Origin: Alentia gelatinosa
Lineage: Eukaryota > Annelida > Polychaeta > Phyllodocida > Polynoidae
Length of the DNA stretch: 64,000 bases
Direction: 5' to 3'
Assembly (NCBI GenBank): GCA_950022655.1
Contig: OX465580.1
Location: 100,148,797 to 100,212,796 of the forward strand
Part shown: piece after piece, positions 36,100 to 48,710 of the stretch
How positions within the stretch are numbered: the stretch's first letter is position 1
Layout: each line of letters begins with the position of its first letter
Made by a program: the position numbers and the translations under genes
The notes under the pieces: model-generated
Database searches by the model: none
Seen by the model: only the letters and a program-made list of their open reading frames with translations
Told to the model about the DNA's origin: nothing

Positions 36100-36300
36100 A
36101 GCATTCTTTAATCCCTATCAGCGTTACTAATCAAGCTGCTTAATTACTGATTGATTGCTTTTAATTACAGCCGCAAGGCAAGAGGCAGAAAGGGAGGCAA
36201 ATAATCATCTTGGGACAGCGCGCCGGGAGTTGTGCTCCTCCTTGACCGCCATTAAGTAACCCTGCGTTACGTTACGTCACCGTCTGACTACGTTAATGCA
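36100..36300. promoter_or_regulatory. Homeodomain-motif island, candidate non-coding element
   Basis: GCTTAATTACTGATTGATTG followed closely by TTTTAATTACAG gives two TAATTA sites and a TGATTGAT site within about 40 bp. A GC-richer part with CGCGCC then follows. The resemblance to developmental enhancers is inference. Confidence 0.3.
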
Positions 36301-37218
36301 GCACATCACGTGGCTCTCTATCGCAATATAGTCTGGAACTAATTTACCTATACAACAGATATAATTGCAGCAGTGTATGTACGGTCTAATTCGAGTAACG
36401 TAATAGAGAGAAGTTTGCTACTTCTTATTGATTATAAGTTTGGCCCAACTCTCGTTGGCCTCTCGCCAAATAAATCATTACTCCGACAGTTTTACAACCA
36501 CACACGGCGGGATTTAAGAGTCCAAAACACTTGCAGGGCAGCTCCAAGCGATAATAGGGAATTGATGAGAGCGGGTGTGTCGGGACGTCGTCAAACATTT
36601 CCATTTCCCCAAATCATTTTAATACTGAATTGCCCTTTAAACAGTCACGTAAATATCTCTCCCATCACAGTCAATGCTGCAGATATTCAGATGATATGAG
36701 CCGGTAAGGAGAAGCTCATCCTAATAAAGTCATATTTGTATACGAACGCTTCAAACCCTTTGGGTAACATAGTAGCGGAGGGGTTGACATACCCAGTGCA
36801 CCAATAGGGCAAACCTAATGGCACTTCCGTACGCTTATCTCAGTTGATGTGGGGCGAGAGTGGACGGATCCAGTCTCATTTGTGCCAATAATACCAGGTA
36901 ATCAGTGTGTTGTTGGGATGTTGTGCAGGTGGTAAATAGGGAGATTGAAATTCGTCCAGGTGTGCCCTCTTTATTTAGCCACTGCAGTGTTGGCACATCC
37001 CCGGCCTATTTAGGGCCGCTCAACTAGAGCCGCTCAGGTGACAATACAGGTATGCGTAACTAAGTGAATTTCACTCAGCAAATGCACAAAGCGTATACAT
37101 ATGTACGTCCAGCAACCGTAGTTCAGAGTCTGTATCTAAATCAAGGGGCATTCATGCAGTCTGTAGGCAAAATATCTGAAACAGATGACCGCCAACTATT
37201 ATATAAGCAATAGATTAA
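36301..37218. other. No gene recognised
   Basis: Nothing supportable was seen. The 108-codon frame at 36373-36699 lacks a domain. Confidence 0.4.
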
Positions 37219-37583
37219 CCCTTTAAGGACGGCCGCCAATGGCAGAACTACACCCTTGGGGACGGCTACTAGAGACTTTGTACAGTTCTAGGGGACGGGG
37301 GCATTCTCCCCTGAACTCAAAATTCGAAGGTTAATCACGTGATATAATTTGTTATCCTGAATATTTCTATTCCTTTTATTTAGAATTCCAAAGTAAGGTG
37401 TTCAATCTACATTCTGTGCGAATTTCAAGTTTATTGTTAAATTATTTCCTTATCAAAAGCAATTTCATAAATATCCAGAAAATGATGCCTTAAAGCATCA
37501 TCCACCCCCAGCCGATTGATGCCTTAAGGCACCATCCGCCCCCTGTCGGGTGATGCCTTAAGGCATCATCCGCCCTTAAAGGG
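37219..37583. mobile_element. piggyBac-like MITE with TTAA duplication
   Basis: A 365-bp element flanked by TTAA on both sides (37215-37218, 37584-37587). Terminal inverted repeats are CCCTTTAAGGACGG on the left and, read inward from the right, CCCTTTAAGGGCGG: 13 of 14 match. TTAA duplication with CCYT-type ends is the hallmark of piggyBac elements. Near the right end the palindrome GATGCCTTAAGGCATC occurs three times (two diverged) in tandem units of about 32 bp (37482-37573). No transposase is encoded, so it would have been moved in trans. Confidence 0.88.
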
Positions 37584-37589
37584 TTAATG

Positions 37590-39454
37590 AAGGGATGCAC
37601 GCAACACTTCTTCTTAAATATTAGAGGCAACCCCTGCTACTGCTGAGTATATACTTTATGGATGACCACTAATATGGTTCCGCCAATATGGTTCCGCCGC
37701 CAGGTGGCTACATTAGTATGCAGCATATTCAAATCACAACGTAACTTGAATCAGGAATGCCGTGTGAACTGTATTGATGGGCCCTGTTTTACTTCACAGA
37801 ACCACTACAAATCTATGTGAGCTGATATAATTCTGTTTTCTATATAGTTTTCTCTAACGTTGTTCCATTATAACATTGCACCAGCTCGTAGTAATAGACC
37901 GACAGCAGTGTCCATGATTGGGCCACTCTATGGGAAGCTATGACTACGAGCATAAAGCGCCGATGAGCTGCGCATACGCAGATAACGACCGGCCCGGGTG
38001 GCGTTGATCCAGTTAATATGATGATGATCTACAACGTTATAAAATAGCGCGACAAGGTCGTCGAGAAGACAGGAAAAAGATCCCACAGAAGCTAGCCTGG
38101 ATGGTTCCCCTGTGGTCATCATTGAGCGAGCAGCAAACGGAACGAGGAGGGTTGAGCCGATGACCAGCTACAAGTGTTAAAAGTGACAGTCTTCTTGTAA
38201 TAATCTTTATGCAGACACTTTTGTCCCTTCAGCATCTTCCAATGTATCCATGTGGTTAGGAGGTGTGGTAACCGGAGTGAAGGTCCACCATCGCTGCCCA
38301 TTAAGGCAGGTGGACGAGGAAAGTGGCAGTTAGGCTGCCCCTGCCCGGGTGTTGTGTTGGGTGCAAGGCTATTTATCTTTTAGGCAGGCCGATAAGACCT
38401 TCAAGGGTCCCAAAGACCCTTGTAAATAACCCACCCATATACCCGCTGCGACTGCACCCCACAAAACCTTTCAGGAAACATCAGCAGGCCAATTTGCAAG
38501 ATAATTGCCGGCAAAAAAAACAGCAGGTATGATATCATTTCCATATAGATGTGACGTTAGTTATGATATAAGGGAAGGTGGCGGAGGTACCAGGCAGATT
38601 CAACTATAATGCAAACGTTGACTGCTACTCCGGCTCTCTGCTTGGAGACAGCTGCAGCGGCACAGTGCATTAGGCATTCGTGTAAGTATGCGCTGAAAGG
38701 CGGGAAAAAGGGCGAAAGGCGGTAAATGGAGTGTGGTATTGAGTTTATTTGATCAATACCAAGAGCTATTTTAATCTCCGAGAGCGCCGGAGACTTAGTT
38801 CACACTGGAAAGGAGCACTTTATGGTTCCTGCCATTAATTTACACCGTCCATGTTAGAGCTTTATCCGTCATTTTTTAACAGAACCTGTATGTTTATATT
38901 TTCATTTTTATTTGTATGAGTATTCCGTGGATTTCTTGTCTGGGGAATACTGCAGATTAAAGGGAGCAGAGGAGAAGCTCGTGGCGACAGGCTTCAGTTT
39001 CAAAGACCTTAAAGTATAGGGAACTTCAGACTCGGCGTTGGCAGGTGAAAATAGAAGGCTAGCGACATGAGTAATTCGAGAAAGCAACTAGAGTGGCAAA
39101 TGGAAGTTATACTCAAACAACATTTTCAAATCCTGTGTCATGGGTCGAAAACAGGAAAACTACATGCCAATTCACTGCTATATAAACTATTTCGAGCTCT
39201 GTAGGACAGGCGATATGCTTTTTTACGAATTATACTGTCTGAATGTCATCTTGATGTTATTCTCTTTTAGTTTTCTGGCCAAAGGATCGACGACCGCAGA
39301 CGGTGTCCATTTAATGTAAGGAAGCACATGATGTCAAGCTTCTGATCAATTCTACTGTTTTCGATGTAAGATCTGATAATGCTCTCTGTATACCATCGTG
39401 ACAAATATCAACATATTTCTTATGGATTTAGTCATCATATATTACAACTACAAT
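37590..39454. other. No gene recognised; short tandem at 37671-37698
   Basis: AATATGGTTCCGCC occurs twice in perfect tandem at 37671-37698. The rest shows nothing supportable. Confidence 0.4.
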
Positions 39455-39587
39455 AAGGGTAGTTTTTATCAAGAGACATCACGAGTTTAAGTTTGAGTTC
39501 ATACTCGTGAGATTACGGAGCCAACAAAATGCGTGACATGAATAAACTCAAAATCAAACGAGTGGCGTCTAGATTTTATCCTACCCC
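39455..39587. mobile_element. Palindromic hairpin repeat, family J
   Basis: Arms of about 58 bp start GGGTAG on the left and end CTACCC on the right. The core TTTGAGTTCAT pairs with ATGAATAAACTCAAAATC. It is an imperfect foldback of 133 bp with almost no loop. No other copy was seen. Confidence 0.5.
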
Positions 39588-39589
39588 GT

Positions 39590-42500
39590 TTCCACAATTT
39601 TTGACATAAAAACACTTTATACGACACTCGTGACAAACCCCAAGCCTAGGATATTTTATTAGAGGTAGAATATAATTTCTTATTGTATTAGACTGGATTT
39701 CAATGATAACATTTTACATTTATAGCTTGCGATTCCACCAAAATAGGTTCATACCATTCGGCAGAAGTTGAACCATTTGAATAGAAAATATGGACACTCT
39801 GTGATTGTCTTGCGTAAACGCCATCCATGCCATGAAAAGAATGTCCCGAGGGGTGCATGTAGTACTTCCAATGTACGTGTTACATTGGGCTTCATAAATA
39901 TGGCCTTCAATATGATCTATGAAGCGGAACGTTGTACTCAAGGGACAGGTTAATATTGCAGTAGTATATGGAAATGAGAATATCTCGCAGGTTCTAGAAA
40001 TGGGTAGTATAGGAAGACGACCGTGTTCTTGCTCGCGGCAGTAGTATTCGGGCAGCAAAGGTTATAAGAAAATAGTTCCTCGAGTACAATATCCACTATG
40101 GAATGCATTGCCTAACTGCCTCGTAAAAAGTACACATTACATGATACTTAATTTTTTTTATTTTTTTTTAATGAAACACCGAAATGCAGAGCGACGTTAG
40201 AATTGTCAACACAAATATCAGGTTACCAAGAAGATATCTTTGAATTATCGCGTCCTTACTGTTACTTTTACTCAAATGGCGCACCACTTTTTTTGTCTCA
40301 AACACCCACCTATGAGCCTTACCATTATCTGCATTGTTTCATGTCATTTTGATGTTCAACACCCGTTGAAGAAATACTGCAGGAACGATGAAGCCTCTCC
40401 TGAGACGAACAAGTTCAAAGAAATATGTATGATAACTTATTTACAACGGAACCAGACCATTGCAGCATTCCCGAAGTGATTTCATATGAGGTTATAAAAG
40501 GCTTGATGTGAATGGGGTGATAATTTGATAACCATGCGGGTCCGTATTAAAGCAGTCCTTCAATGTGTTAATCATTCACTAACGAGGTGCTGATTTCAAA
40601 GAATCTCAATACACCAAAACAGAATTCTAAGGCAAGTAATAGCCTCGGAAGTATACGTCATTATTACAGAACGGGCACAATAAAATGTTGAAATATGTTG
40701 ACAGCTATTATGTGTCTGGGATTGTGATTACTTTAATAACTGTAATTAGTGAGGTGAGGGGCATGTAATAAGGTATAAGGTACAGTGTATTGTAGTGCCA
40801 GCTTCATTTGGATGTATAAATAATTAGCTATACTCTATAACATTGTTGACGTTACATGTTACGTCATAGTGAGTATGAATGGTTATGACTCAATTTCATA
40901 CCTGTATTCCGAATGATCAGGCATGTCATATACCGGATGCTTGTACATGTACAGATATGACATGCAGTAGGAAATAATTTCACTTCCCTCTTCAAAATGG
41001 ATGGTGTACATTTGCGAGGCCAAACCACATAATCTACGTTGTACAACACATTTTTTCTTAACCTCATCATCAAATCTTCTGATTGTACATCCATCGTGAA
41101 CATGGGCCTTGCGATTCAAACTGGTGTGAATATTAGTTGACGATCCAGTATGTCCAATGACAAAAAGGTGGTGTCATTATATTTCAGATAAACAATTTTG
41201 GCACAACATTTTCACGACAGGGAAAACACATTTACTTTTTATCATGAAAGAACTGTGAAAGATATATCGGTGGAACGGTGGAGTTCGAGCGGCGGCTTCT
41301 CTGTGTTCATAATGTATACAACACATTTGTACTAAACGTAAACAGCTTAATCTTCCTAGATTTCCTATCCTAATGTTGACAAACGTGGGGACAGCTGCTT
41401 CGGTCTACAACCACAGTACATCAAGCCAACACAAAACACGCGACGCCAAGCCTGCAGTAAATACCCCCAGCCTGAATACCACAGGGTGGTTTATGAATGC
41501 CAGATCTGGGATTATCTCCCCGGCTACCAATTATGCAACTGTTTCCACCAACCGAAGCACCCACAAAATAGGATTATTCTGGTAATGCCACCGTTCCCAC
41601 CGAGGCATCTTGGAATGCGTCACATGAAGCCATTAATATTTTGTTAGCTAAAACATAAATCATTGACCAGGGCGCGGGGAATATTTCATGATTGGACTAG
41701 AGAATTATACAATATTCCGAAGTATCTCACATCTGATGAAGGCATGCCCCCCATCACCTCCCACTGAAAATATTATTGATGCGTGAAGTGACATAAATTT
41801 CTCTCGCTCAATAAAATCAGGAGTAATTACAGTCATCGGTGTTTGGTCAAATGAGTTCGTGGTTGTTGTTTTTTTAAATGTCTGAAAGAGGGTAGTTGTG
41901 AGTAGGGTTTATGGTGGGAAAGTGAAAGCATAAATTAAGGGGTGAGAGTCTGTGCTTGGAGAGGAGTTTGGTCAGTGATTATTGCGCAGTGCTGTCAGTG
42001 ATCTTCAAGCTATTCACATCCAGCTCCAACCAGATTCTTGAACAAGAGGACTGTCTTGAGAGTTGCACTATAAAAGGGTACCGCCTGTTTCTACGCTCCT
42101 TAAACATACAGATATACTTAATCGGTTCACATGTTCACACTATCCGCCGTTGCTTTGATACGAGCTGGATGTATTTTTCATTAGTGTGATGAATGCATAT
42201 ACGTTTATATCAATAAGAGAAATTAAAAACTACATCAGTATGCTGAGGAAATAGCTGTTTTATCAAAAGGATCTCATTGGCGTTATCTAAGGTTGGTTGA
42301 TAAGATAAGCTTGGGATATAGAGGATGGCTCTCGTCAGTCCCTTTCATCATGTTTCTGTGAGCTATTATCGTAAGGATCTTACATATTTCTAGGCAACCG
42401 AAGAATTCTATGACATTCTGCTATAGAAACATTTTATTTTTACAAAGCTGCAGAGAACTAAGACTGATGGCCTCCATTAATTAATTATTTCCATAGGACC

Positions 42501-42692
42501 AACGTTTACTCGTTGTTGGCACCGAGGTAATTATCCTCCGTTGGAAATGTCACTGGCCATCAAAATTTATTTAAGATTATGTAGACTGAGGATCCGACTT
42601 GAAAAGTTCAGGACAGGAATGGTGAATTCATTAAACCCTGCGTCAGTGCAGTGTGTGTTCATCTGCTAAATTCTTCCTTCATATGAGTAGAA
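39590..42692. other. No gene recognised
   Basis: Unique AT-leaning DNA. A T-rich run lies at 40147-40170, and TAATTAATTATT near 42478 resembles homeodomain sites. The 112-codon frame at 39720-40058 (minus) has no domain. Confidence 0.4.
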
Positions 42693-42935
42693 TTGAAAAT
42701 AAAATTGTCCTCCTCGATCATTCGACTACATACTAAGTCAAGACAATGTACTTCAAGTATACTTAACCCTATGAAGGAGTTTACTATTGCTGATGTACGA
42801 CCGTCTGCTGGACGCTACTCGGACCCGTTCGAGCAATGTTGTAGCAACCTGCCGCCGCCCCAACAGTACTTGTTCAGGAGATTCACTGAACTCGCTACGT
42901 TTCTTATCAAAAATGACAGGGCCCTGGAGAAGTAA
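42693..42935 (+). pseudogene. Weak coding-like frame, unidentified
   Basis: An 80-codon frame has a balanced, protein-like composition (for example FEQCCSNLPPPQQYLFRRF), unlike most frames here. It ends 32 bp before the family D copy D4. The minus strand is also open for 80 codons, which weakens the case. There is no known domain, no second copy, and no clear splice signals. It may be an old transposon fragment or chance. Confidence 0.15.
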
Positions 42936-42967
42936 CTCCGGTAGGGCATCCCGCGAGAATACACCCT

Positions 42968-43340
42968 GACTCACCCCTGCTACAGGTTTTGCCATAGGAA
43001 TAACGTTATAAAAAATAATACTGAAGGATCACCCCCGTAGAGTGACAATACCTCGCCATGGTCGTGGCGTAGTGAATACGAGATGACGTCATAGGCGATT
43101 GACCAATCAGCGGCCAGGATTTCAGAGACAAGACAAGACAAGAGATTTAACGGCACAAACTCTGAAAGGGGTGAGATAAATCCAGAACCGCACTCGAATC
43201 GTAAAATAAACAATACTCCACTCGTTGGAATGGACAGTAATCGTCACTCGGCTTCGCCTCGATGACGATTGCGGCCCTTCCAAACTCGTGGAGGATTGTG
43301 TATCTATACGATTCTCGATCCAGTTCTATATAAGTGCCCC
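42968..43340 (+). mobile_element. Family D hairpin element, best copy D4
   Basis: The left module starts ACTCACCCCTGCTACAGG and holds TGACGTCA (43084-43091) followed by GATTGACCAATC (CCAAT at 43103-43107). It ends at GGGGTGAGATAAATCC near 43171. From there a hairpin with arms of about 70-75 bp runs to AAGTGCCCC near 43340. GAACCGCACTCGAATCG pairs with CGATTCTCGATCCAGTTC. The apex is nearly a perfect palindrome, ATCGTCACTCGGC followed by TTCGCCTCGATGACGAT. Four copies in this window share this order. No coding capacity. Confidence 0.8.
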
Positions 43341-43530
43341 AACATCTTTGCACCATTCTCAGCCCTGTCCCGGCAGCTACCACCACAAACCATCCTCAGC
43401 CACGAGCTCCGCCCTTGAAGTTGGCCTATACTCAGAAAAGTCCTAGAATACATTCCACACAGGTGTCAATGACGCCTCAATACCTAAAGATTAAATCCCT
43501 ATTAACACACTTTCCCCTTCACTGGAGCTT

Positions 43531-43675
43531 CAATAATCCTATCGATACAATAACATATTCAGTGTATGAACATTGAACTCTGGTAATATGGATTACCCAC
43601 CCAATAATCCTATCGCTACCATAACCAACCTACTCAGTGTATGCACATTGAACTCTAGTAATATGGATTACCCAC
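43531..43675 (+). repeat. Two-copy tandem repeat, 71- and 74-bp units
   Basis: Units 43531-43601 and 43602-43675 both start CAATAATCCTATCG and end AATATGGATTACCCAC, with a conserved CATTGAACTCT in the middle. A recent local duplication. Confidence 0.9.
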
Positions 43676-43679
43676 AGAC

Positions 43680-44434
43680 TGATGGTAGATCCAAATGTAA
43701 GACCCTAACACACCCTATAGTTGAGGACACAGAGTCTCGTCAATATAGTTTCCAACTTAACCAGCTTCACTGTTCCTCTCATAGGAGAGGCCCCAAAGTA
43801 TGGCGCATGCAGTATTAAGTACTTATAGTGAAGCTGCACTATAGTTGTTCCTTCTGAGGTCTCCAACATCAAAGGAATGTCCATTCAGGCAGTGTCAACC
43901 ATAAAGAAATGTCATCCCGATAAAATGATCGTTCAGAAAACTGCGATATCACTGACTTTGTATCACTGAGCCCCCACGTCACACCGCTACGTTTTGAACC
44001 TGCACATCTGCACATGACTTGTGTATCAAAGGAAAGGAGATAAAAGATCACAGAGTTGTGAAGTAAATGCCAGCACCACACCTGTATACAGCGTTAGCCC
44101 TCAAGACCGCCAACCAATAATCTATAACCCAGACATCAGGGTTCAGGTAAAAGAGCTTATGACATGAATTAATGCTATTTTTACCCATTACTGACATATC
44201 ACCGTGCTCATCACCCTACTTATTCCACTTTTATATAACAATCATAACCGGTGAGTGGTTTACTCTTACTATTTCTATTGTGTGTAAACCTTGGGTTTCA
44301 TATTATATCAACCATAGCTCCATGCATAGCACCACTATAGTCAATTGTTCGATTAGCTATGAGTCAAGGGCACGAGGTCCCGGTCCTATCTCTAGTGATG
44401 CTCTTCACAGGAGAACTACAATCACTGCAGATCT
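43680..44434. other. No gene recognised
   Basis: Nothing supportable was seen. Confidence 0.4.
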
Positions 44435-44640
44435 TTGCCCCTTGCGTCACTCTTGCCCAGCCGCTTATTGGCGGGGCTTGGCCCGGTGTCTCGGGGCCGG
44501 GTTCAGCCTCTCCTCCCAGGGCCGGAGCCCGACGAGCAGGCAAACACGCTCCGTCATCAGCGTGACAGCACGCCCATTAGCGTGTGTGCTGTTGCAATTG
44601 ATGCACGTTCGGCCGAGGCTTGCCTGCTGTCATAATCTGT
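44435..44640. promoter_or_regulatory. CpG-rich island
   Basis: GC-rich block containing TGCGTCA, an ATTGG box (near 44467), GGCGGGGC (GC-box-like, near 44470) and TCATCAGCGTGACAGC. ATTGG and a GC box within a few bases resemble a promoter. The 178-codon frame through it (44172-44708) is Ser/Pro/Arg-rich, shares its DNA with other open frames and has no domain. Confidence 0.35.
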
Positions 44641-44724
44641 CTCCACACCTCTCTGCCCCACGACCCCCTCGTATTGCCCAGACCACCCTCATCCCAAGTC
44701 AGCATTAGCCTTCTTCCTATCAGG

Positions 44725-46159
44725 CAATATGCGGTCAACTGTATAGCCACAAACTGCATCGTCCTCGTTCCCACCAAGAAAAATCAGGTTTTAATACTTC
44801 AATACCTTACCACGAAACTACGATATTTACAGGGCCAGTCGCCATTGATATCTCATCTCTTTCCTATCAGGAGACCGGCATATCTATTTCTGTAGATAAC
44901 CTCATATATCATAACCTCACGCCATTAAAACCCCTACATATATAGTTGGGGACATTATAAGAAAAGGGGGAGGTGCGCGTGTACGTATATGTATATGTAT
45001 ACTACCCGATTTACAAGGGAAGAATTTGATGGTGAGAAATGCTGGCTCTCTTACCCAAATGTAACTGTGTACCATGTGTAGATTTATTTGTCTCTCTTCT
45101 TGAATATTTAACAAAGACGTAATTCGGATCTCGGGGAACTTGCTATCACCCCTATTATTCAATAATCATCAAAATTCAAACAAATAACAGATGGTGAAAG
45201 AAAACAGGAAAAATTCAAGACAGAGCGGGCGTGAGCGCATGTTACCAGGTCGGCTGCTGAACGCTGACTGTTTAGTCAGAGAGAAGGCGCCTGCATGTCC
45301 CTCAGGTACCACCTAGTGAGAATAATTGAACCACAGGAATACGCCGAGAGCTCTGTCCATTAATACTTTAAATAAGTTCCCCTTATTTATAACTATATTC
45401 GAGGTTACGACTCTATGAATCTCATCCCTTAAGACATTTCAGGACTCGTACCTCACCACGTACAACAAGGTTTGGGGCACACAGAAGCGATTTTATCGGC
45501 CTTTGTTTGAATCTTGTTTTGTGATGATGAAGAACTTGTACTTCGCCCTATCCATTTGCAACACAACTCCCCACAATTTATCGGTTGTGCACCACTCTGC
45601 TTGTATTGGTGACCAATTCTCAATTAATATGAAATGATAAAAAGGATTGCTGAATTTTTGGCTTGGTGTAATTTGACCTTAATTTTGGTGACATGCTCCC
45701 CTGTAGTCCATGGAGTCTGTCTCGCGATGACCGGTCAAGAGGAACGCATTTTACTTGGATTACGCAAGACCTGCGTCTGCGGTTTCAAATTTTGCTTTGT
45801 GAAACAATGCGGCACCACACGAATCCAAAAAAATAAGGGGCTAAAATAAAGCAGGGTCCATGATTGAGGTCAGACCTGGGGGCGTCCGGTGCTCTCATTA
45901 CTCCGACCCCCAACGAAGAAAAGATGGAGGAGAAACTTTGGAGGGTGGGGGGTCGTTCCACAAACAATGAGTCGTGAACATTTTATTACGAAACTTAAAG
46001 AATCAAAATAGAAGCTGTCTGAGCGAACTAATGCACCCAATTGGCGAAGTGTATTTCTGACTAAAAATAATTAGATTAAATAAGCGGCCATTTTGCCTTT
46101 CCTTTGATAACTTAAATTTGCAATGCTGAATGATAAATACAATGTAAACCTGCTTTTGA
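44725..46159. other. No gene recognised
   Basis: Nothing supportable was seen. The 71-codon frame at 45634 has a hydrophobic start but no domain. Confidence 0.4.
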
Positions 46160-46296
46160 TACTAGTATGTGTATCCTCCTTGTAGCTGACTCTTCACAAT
46201 ATTCCAGACTGAACGAGGATATTACTACTCGTCAACTACGCGACGGATATGCCCACTAGTACTAGAAACAATTTGATATTGTGTATTTTTGACTTA
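46160..46296 (-). mobile_element. Family C element, partial copy C3
   Basis: It carries GATATTACTACTCGTCAAC (46218-46236), the inverse of the family C apex. CTTGTAGCTGAC precedes it, and GATATTGTGTATTTTTGA follows as in C4. An inverted ACTAGTA pair flanks it. Only the hairpin part is present. Confidence 0.6.
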
Positions 46297-47894
46297 AACA
46301 GCTGGCAGCTTATTGCCTACTTTCAACTACAGATTCAAAATAACAAAACTTTTTTTCTCATTAAAATCACTGCTTTACCAAATTGAAAATATTAGTATCT
46401 GAATTCTAGTAGTCCCAAATTCTGCGTAAGTGACTATTGTACAACAGTGGAATCCATCATGCCGCATAACATGTTAGGTCTTAGCACAGCTGATATACAC
46501 CCATCCCCGATTATCCAGTAACAATCGACAATACTTCTGTTAAAACGGACGGCAGGCCGCTTTTGTTAGATTTAAATCAGGGTTACTCAGTTAAATCCAT
46601 TATTCTAATTTGCAATTTTTAAACAAGATATTAGAAATAGAAACCGCAGTACTGTAATATGAATGTGCAAGGATATAATCTATTTGAAAGTATGGACTGA
46701 AAAAAAATGTCCCCGTTTAAGGTGAATGCCAGAAACTCCCATAACTCTAGTTACTAATGGAAATTAAGTGGAGGCAGTGTTGAAGTCACTTAGAAATTTC
46801 AGTTAAAATCAGCTTTCCGCTGCAGCAGTGTCTCATGAGGGTAAATAGTTGTGATCCTGCCATTAGTAATGGGGAATAAATAGTATGCCAACACTTAATG
46901 CTACCGTGAAAGGCCACTAGCAACTGAAGCTGTTGAGTTCGAATCACGATGCATTATCAACGCGATGGGTTATATATTGGCGAACCGTTTCCCGTACGCC
47001 TAGGGGCCGTTAAGTATTTGGGGACAGTGAACAGGATTAGGACAATGATAGGAGAGGGGAGAACAATGACTAGGATCGGAGAGTCATTGCGTTAAATGTA
47101 TGTATGTTACATGAATGGATACAGCTTCTCCAATTAAGTGATCCATAATTAGTGAAAATTTAATGTCTGTCTTACTAAATGAATGATGAATATATACTTT
47201 ACCGACATTACGGTAACCTATATAAGGTGCTGATCGGTTTACTAACATGGCATGTTGGTGAGACCTGCTTCATTATTGAGTTCCAGTCCCACAAAGAACG
47301 ATTTAGACGATCTAGATAATGACTCGAATTTTCTGAATAAAGAAGAATGTATATCAATGATAAATGTGAGAAGATGTACCAACCGCAACCTGTAGAAGGC
47401 GTTAAGAAAAAATACTATGCCCGGGTAGAAATGTAAAAGAAAATTCCAATATACCCTTCTAGGGTATGTTTCTCAAAGCTGAATATGACAATATTGACGG
47501 CAATGTTTCTCCTTGAAAAAATCTGAGAACCCTTATTTACATTTCCAAGGCTGCAACATGAACATGCCTTGCATCAAGAAATACCGTGGTCGCAATACAT
47601 TATAATTAGCAGATAAACATGGTATTTCATATGATGGTTCTGTAGTGTGTCGTCAACCAATCTAATTAGAGTAATATCCTCATAGGAAAAGCAATTCGCT
47701 TAATTCAATAGATCCTATTTGACTTGAAGCAAATGTATTCGAACCGTCTTCTGCTAAGAGTAGCAAAGTCATGTTGAAAGACACTTAAAATATCATTTAT
47801 TTTAGATTAAATAGGGTCTTAATCGCCTCGATTCATCCTGAATCTCGCGCAAACGAGTTAGTACTGATACTCAAACTGCACATATGTCAGAGAC
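46297..47894. other. No gene recognised
   Basis: AT-rich unique DNA; nothing supportable was seen. Confidence 0.45.
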
Positions 47895-48330
47895 GTCACA
47901 ACCCACTAAAAAGGCGGTGCTTTGTCTGCCGCTCGGCGTCATCTCTTCCGCATCGTTACCCATTCTATTATTGGGTTTATTGACATCCGATACGCTGCCT
48001 GCAAATAGAGTTAGCTCTATCTTATTTCATTTAAAAGGCCGCTAGAGATGACGAGCGCTGCCAGCCGCCCCGATCGGTATGCAGCTTACGGTGTGGCAGT
48101 GGCAGCTCCACTGGAGGCGCTGTCAGCAGTTGTATGACGGCGGCTGGAAACAGCGGTGAGGGACATCACGGCTAGCCCTGCGTTACATCTTGTTAGCCCG
48201 TCTTCTTGATGCTTCATATGCACGGGCCAGGCCAATTATCCGATGAAATGTCCGCCATCTCGCTAGTCCGTTTTACGTCAGTACACGGTGACTAACACGA
48301 TTCCGACTAACCCAATTGGCGACGACTTCG
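47895..48330. promoter_or_regulatory. CpG-containing island, possible regulatory element
   Basis: Balanced composition with GACGTCAC, CGCCATT, GGCGGTGC and GCGCTGTCAGCAG words, unlike the AT-rich flanks. No frame or splice structure is recognisable. Confidence 0.3.
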
Positions 48331-48540
48331 CACCCGTGCAATCATTCATTGATTCGGCCTATTCTAAGCCAACTAAGCACTAAACATTGTTAGACGGGCA
48401 CATAAGCAGACACTGACGTCCCTTATCCCAGTCTACCAAGCGGTGTGGGTGCCAGAGGGCTGATGGTAGGCGGAACCTTGCCATTACTTTATGGGCCGTT
48501 CACTCTCCCTATCTTTCGCGGTTACTTGCTCTTCCCATCC

Positions 48541-48670
48541 ACCTCTTCCTCTTTCTTTCACTCTCTCTCTCTCTCTCTCTCTCTCCCTCCCTCTCCCTCC
48601 CTCTCTCTCTCTGTCTCTCTCTCTCTCTCTCCCTCTCCATCTCTCTCCCTCTCTCTCTCCCTCTCTCTCT

Positions 48671-48710
<40 letters not shown>
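48541..48710 (+). repeat. (CT)n pyrimidine microsatellite
   Basis: 170 bp almost purely C and T, mostly CT with CCCT and TTCT interruptions. The Ser/Leu-rich and Arg/Glu-rich frames across it (131 and 88 codons) are composition artefacts. Mirror-repeat pyrimidine tracts can form triplex DNA. Confidence 0.97.

Noticed and set aside
37482..37573. Spaced palindromic repeats that might recall a CRISPR array
   Set aside because: Only three diverged units inside a piggyBac-like MITE in eukaryotic DNA; spacers are not unique sequences of constant length.
44172..44708. Longest frame in the window, 178 codons
   Set aside because: It crosses a stop-poor GC-rich island where other frames are also open on both strands. 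It is Ser/Pro/Arg-rich with no domain and no coding pattern.
46936..46960. GTTCGAATCACG resembling a tRNA B box
   Set aside because: No acceptor stem, no A box and no cloverleaf can be built around it.
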